DNA from: Ch71 sp050945695
GTDB lineage: Bacteria > Chloroflexota > Anaerolineae > DRVO01
Direction of reading: 5' to 3'
DNA length: 7,929 nucleotides
Assembly (NCBI GenBank): GCA_050945695.1
Contig: JBMNTK010000181.1
Coordinates: 1-7,929, forward strand
The notes beneath the pieces are model-generated. The model ran no database searches and was not told the origin of the DNA. It was given only the letters and a program-made list of their open reading frames with translations. This document shows positions 6,501 to 7,929 of this stretch, in pieces (positions within the stretch are counted from its first letter, which is position 1; each line of letters opens with the position of its first letter). The translations under genes and the position numbers were made by a program.

Positions 6501-6643
6501 CACCGGGGCCGGCAGGGGCAGGAGTTGCGGTAGCCCCGGTGCCGGGGAGTGGACTCCGCAGTCCTGGATCTGGCTACACGCGCGGTGGCCGGCCACCGCG
6601 CAGTAGCCGCCTGATGAACGGTATCACCACCAGCCACATCAGG
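6501..6643. repeat. Cluster of inverted repeats including a 22-bp palindrome
   Basis: Four stems lie in a row. CACCGGGGC (6501-6509) pairs with GCCCCGGTG (6533-6541). GGACT (6551-6555) pairs with AGTCC (6560-6564). A perfect 22-bp palindrome (6580-6601) is extended by GGCTAC (6572-6577) and GTAGCC (6603-6608) into a near-perfect 37-nt hairpin. CCTGATG (6610-6616) pairs with CATCAGG (6637-6643). The density exceeds the rest of the window. The last two stems overlap the 3' half of the small minus-strand gene. It could be a structured RNA, a terminator, or a palindromic element. Confidence 0.5.
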
Positions 6644-6696
6644 AGCCTCGCAGCGCCTCTGTAGAGAGAGTATCGCTGCCGTTCTGCGTCGTTCAT
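6574..6696 (-). CDS. Probable 40-residue membrane peptide
   Basis: A short frame running from ATG at 6696 to TAG at 6574-6576. GGAGG lies on the coding strand 4 nt before the ATG (6701-6705), slightly close but usable. The peptide starts MNDAERQRYSLYRGAAR, a charged and probably amphipathic part. A hydrophobic stretch LLMWLVVIPF (18-27) follows, then a very basic tail (IRRLLRGGRPPRV). The basic residues on both sides of a short hydrophobic core suggest a membrane-bound small protein. I do not recognise a family. No good promoter is visible: TTGACA occurs at 6768-6763, but no matching -10 box follows at normal spacing, so it might be read through from the upstream propeller gene. Its stop codon lies inside the 37-nt hairpin, which could end the transcript. 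The alternative is a chance frame in GC-rich DNA. Confidence 0.45.
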   Translation of the reverse strand: MNDAERQRYSLYRGAARLLMWLVVIPFIRRLLRGGRPPRV

Positions 6697-6799
6697 CGTG
6701 CCTCCGCGCTGAGCCAATGAAGTCATCCACAATGGGCCGTCCCGCTAGGACGTGAGCGACTGTGTCAATGGATCGCTAGGATAGGCGGCTCCTCGGCCG

Positions 6800-6830
6800 G
6801 GTCGGGGCCGGCGTCGAGCCGGCCCCGGTC
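6800..6830 (-). terminator. GC-rich hairpin after the propeller gene
   Basis: GGGGCCGGC (6804-6812) and GCCGGCCCC (6818-6826) form a perfect stem on a 5-nt loop. Further pairs (two of them G-T) extend it to 13 bp over 6800-6830. It starts 13 bp downstream of the propeller gene stop codon. No T-run follows on the minus strand, so it may be a GC-type or Rho-assisted terminator, or only an mRNA 3' stabiliser. Confidence 0.55.
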
Positions 6831-6843
6831 GAACGCATGGATA

Positions 6844-7929
6844 CTACTTGTTGGCCACTGGCAGGTAAACGTTACCGGGCGAGATCTGCCCGGCGACTAA
6901 GGTCATGTGGGCGAGCTCGCTCCACAGGCCGCCGGCGTTGCGGGCCTGGACGGCCAGCCAGTACCTGTGACCGTCGAGCAGCCCCAGGCCGGTGAGGCTG
7001 AGGGAGGTGTCGGCGGTCTCAGTCCAACCCACGATGTCGCTCGCGCCTTGAGAGCTGCCGATGGCGTAGCGGTACGCGGTGATCGCGGACTCACGGTCGG
7101 CGGCGCTCCAGCGGGCGTAGACGCCCGAGGGATCGCCGAGGACGCCGCTGGCATACAGGTTGGGCACGGGCGGCGGTGTGGTATCGGTGATCGTGGAGGG
7201 GTAGTCCACGGAGAACGTGAAGCGGGAGTCTGGCTGGATGGTCATGCCGTTCAGGCTCTTGGCTCCGCTGACGCTGACCGCGTACTCGCCACGCTGTAGC
7301 AACGAAGTGATGGGGTACGTGGCCTGCCAGGTGCGGTCGTCGAGCCACCGGCCTCCTTCGGAGACTAGGTAGTCCTGGCCGCCCCACAGCACTGCGAGGC
7401 CACCTTGTGCGACTCCGACCCAGACGTTGCCGTGCCTGTCCGCCAGGATGGCGCCTATGGAGCCATAAGCAGGCGGCCGGTAGTAGGTCCAGACATTGCC
7501 GTCGTAGCTCACGAGGCCGGAGTCACTTGTCACCCACAGGGTGTTGTCCGGGCCGAAAGCGAAGCGGGTCGGGAAGTAGGGCGGGCCATCGGGGGCATAC
7601 GAGGTGTCGCCTGGGAAGTACGTCCAGTCGGTTCCATCGAACCTCGTCGGGCCGCTGTAGGAGCCGAACCAGACCACTCCATCCGGCGCCACGGCGACAT
7701 CCAGGATGAATGTATCAGGCAGGGCGGAGTTAGCCTGGTCGTAGAGCGTCCATCTGGTCCCGTCGAACTGCGCCACTCCCTTGTCATCGATGACGGCCCA
7801 CACCGTGCCGTCGGGGCCGGTGGCGACGGCGGTGACCCACTCGGGCGGGAGCTCGCTGTTACTGAAGTCATGCAGGTGCCAAGCCGAACCGTCGTACCGC
7901 ACAACTCCGTAGCCCGCGAACCAGACGGA
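6844..7929 (-). CDS. Beta-propeller / Ig-like / FN3 surface protein, 5' end cut by window
   Basis: The frame is open to the window edge, so the N-terminus and any signal peptide are missing; 361 residues remain, ending at TAG (6844-6846). Residues 1-182 hold at least five blade-like repeats of the form VW(F/V)G....G(V)..(F/Y)DG..WT.Y, matching the two-component-regulator propeller (Reg_prop) type. Residues about 185-245 look like a small bacterial Ig-like domain (GEYAVSVSGAKSLNGM, then RFTFSVDYP). Residues about 250-347 look like a fibronectin type III domain (PPPVPNLYASG, TAYRYAIG, YWLAVQARNAGG). The protein ends with SPGNVYLPVANK. These domains usually serve binding or display outside the cell; no enzymatic motif is visible. 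A kinase or response regulator part, found in some propeller proteins, is absent from the C-terminal end seen here. The GTG at 7902 is internal to a blade and is not the start. Confidence 0.85.
   Translation of the reverse strand, partial: SVWFAGYGVVRYDGSAWHLHDFSNSELPPEWVTAVATGPDGTVWAVIDDKGVAQFDGTRWTLYDQANSALPDTFILDVAVAPDGVVWFGSYSGPTRFDGTDWTYFPGDTSYAPDGPPYFPTRFAFGPDNTLWVTSDSGLVSYDGNVWTYYRPPAYGSIGAILADRHGNVWVGVAQGGLAVLWGGQDYLVSEGGRWLDDRTWQATYPITSLLQRGEYAVSVSGAKSLNGMTIQPDSRFTFSVDYPSTITDTTPPPVPNLYASGVLGDPSGVYARWSAADRESAITAYRYAIGSSQGASDIVGWTETADTSLSLTGLGLLDGHRYWLAVQARNAGGLWSELAHMTLVAGQISPGNVYLPVANK

Noticed and set aside
6265..6606. 113-residue plus-strand frame upstream of hisS
   Set aside because: It runs antisense through the hisS promoter, translates the 9-bp repeat as TAETAESAE, has no good ribosome site, and has no recognisable domain.
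6248..6620. T-box or other riboswitch leader for hisS
   Set aside because: No T-box core (GGTGGNACCGCG type) on the minus strand, and the strong promoter leaves a leader of only about 26 nt.
6500..6730. 76-residue minus-strand frame in the gap
   Set aside because: No clear ribosome site and Arg/Ala-rich composition; the 40-residue frame at 6574-6696 in another frame is better supported.

Overview
The window is GC-rich bacterial chromosome, mostly housekeeping in character, and I read it as Chloroflexota (Anaerolineae-like). This is inference. It rests on the high GC, on a secreted-type beta-propeller protein ending in YLPVANK (many exported Chloroflexota proteins end in a similar YLPL/V tail), and on a short CGCAGAGA-type tandem repeat familiar from such genomes. 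No phage, transposase, CRISPR or clear defence operon is present.

Left part (1-1410, plus strand): the 3' part of a Nudix hydrolase gene; a folded, T-tailed element behind it; a tRNA-Asp(GUC) gene with a consensus -35 box, encoded CCA and a strong hairpin terminator; and a small gene for an Imm-5-like putative immunity protein. That gene converges on the next one, and the two share a hairpin terminator.

Centre (1432-6307, minus strand): transcription runs right to left through hisS (histidyl-tRNA synthetase), nadK (NAD kinase) and recN (DNA repair ATPase). hisS and nadK overlap, and nadK and recN are 33 bp apart. A near-consensus promoter, flanked by a perfect 7-bp inverted repeat, lies just before hisS. 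An aldo/keto reductase gene follows recN but seems to have its own promoter, so it may be a separate transcription unit.

Right part (6308-7929): about 530 bp between hisS and the next recognisable gene. It holds a three-unit 9-bp tandem repeat, a run of inverted repeats including a 22-bp perfect palindrome, and a probable 40-residue membrane peptide gene on the minus strand. Beyond a GC-rich hairpin lies the 3' part of a minus-strand gene for a propeller / Ig-like / FN3 surface protein that runs off the window.

I found no convincing new multi-gene system. The best leads are the palindrome over the hisS promoter, the overlooked small membrane protein with the folded DNA at its 3' end, and the solitary immunity-like gene beside the tRNA.
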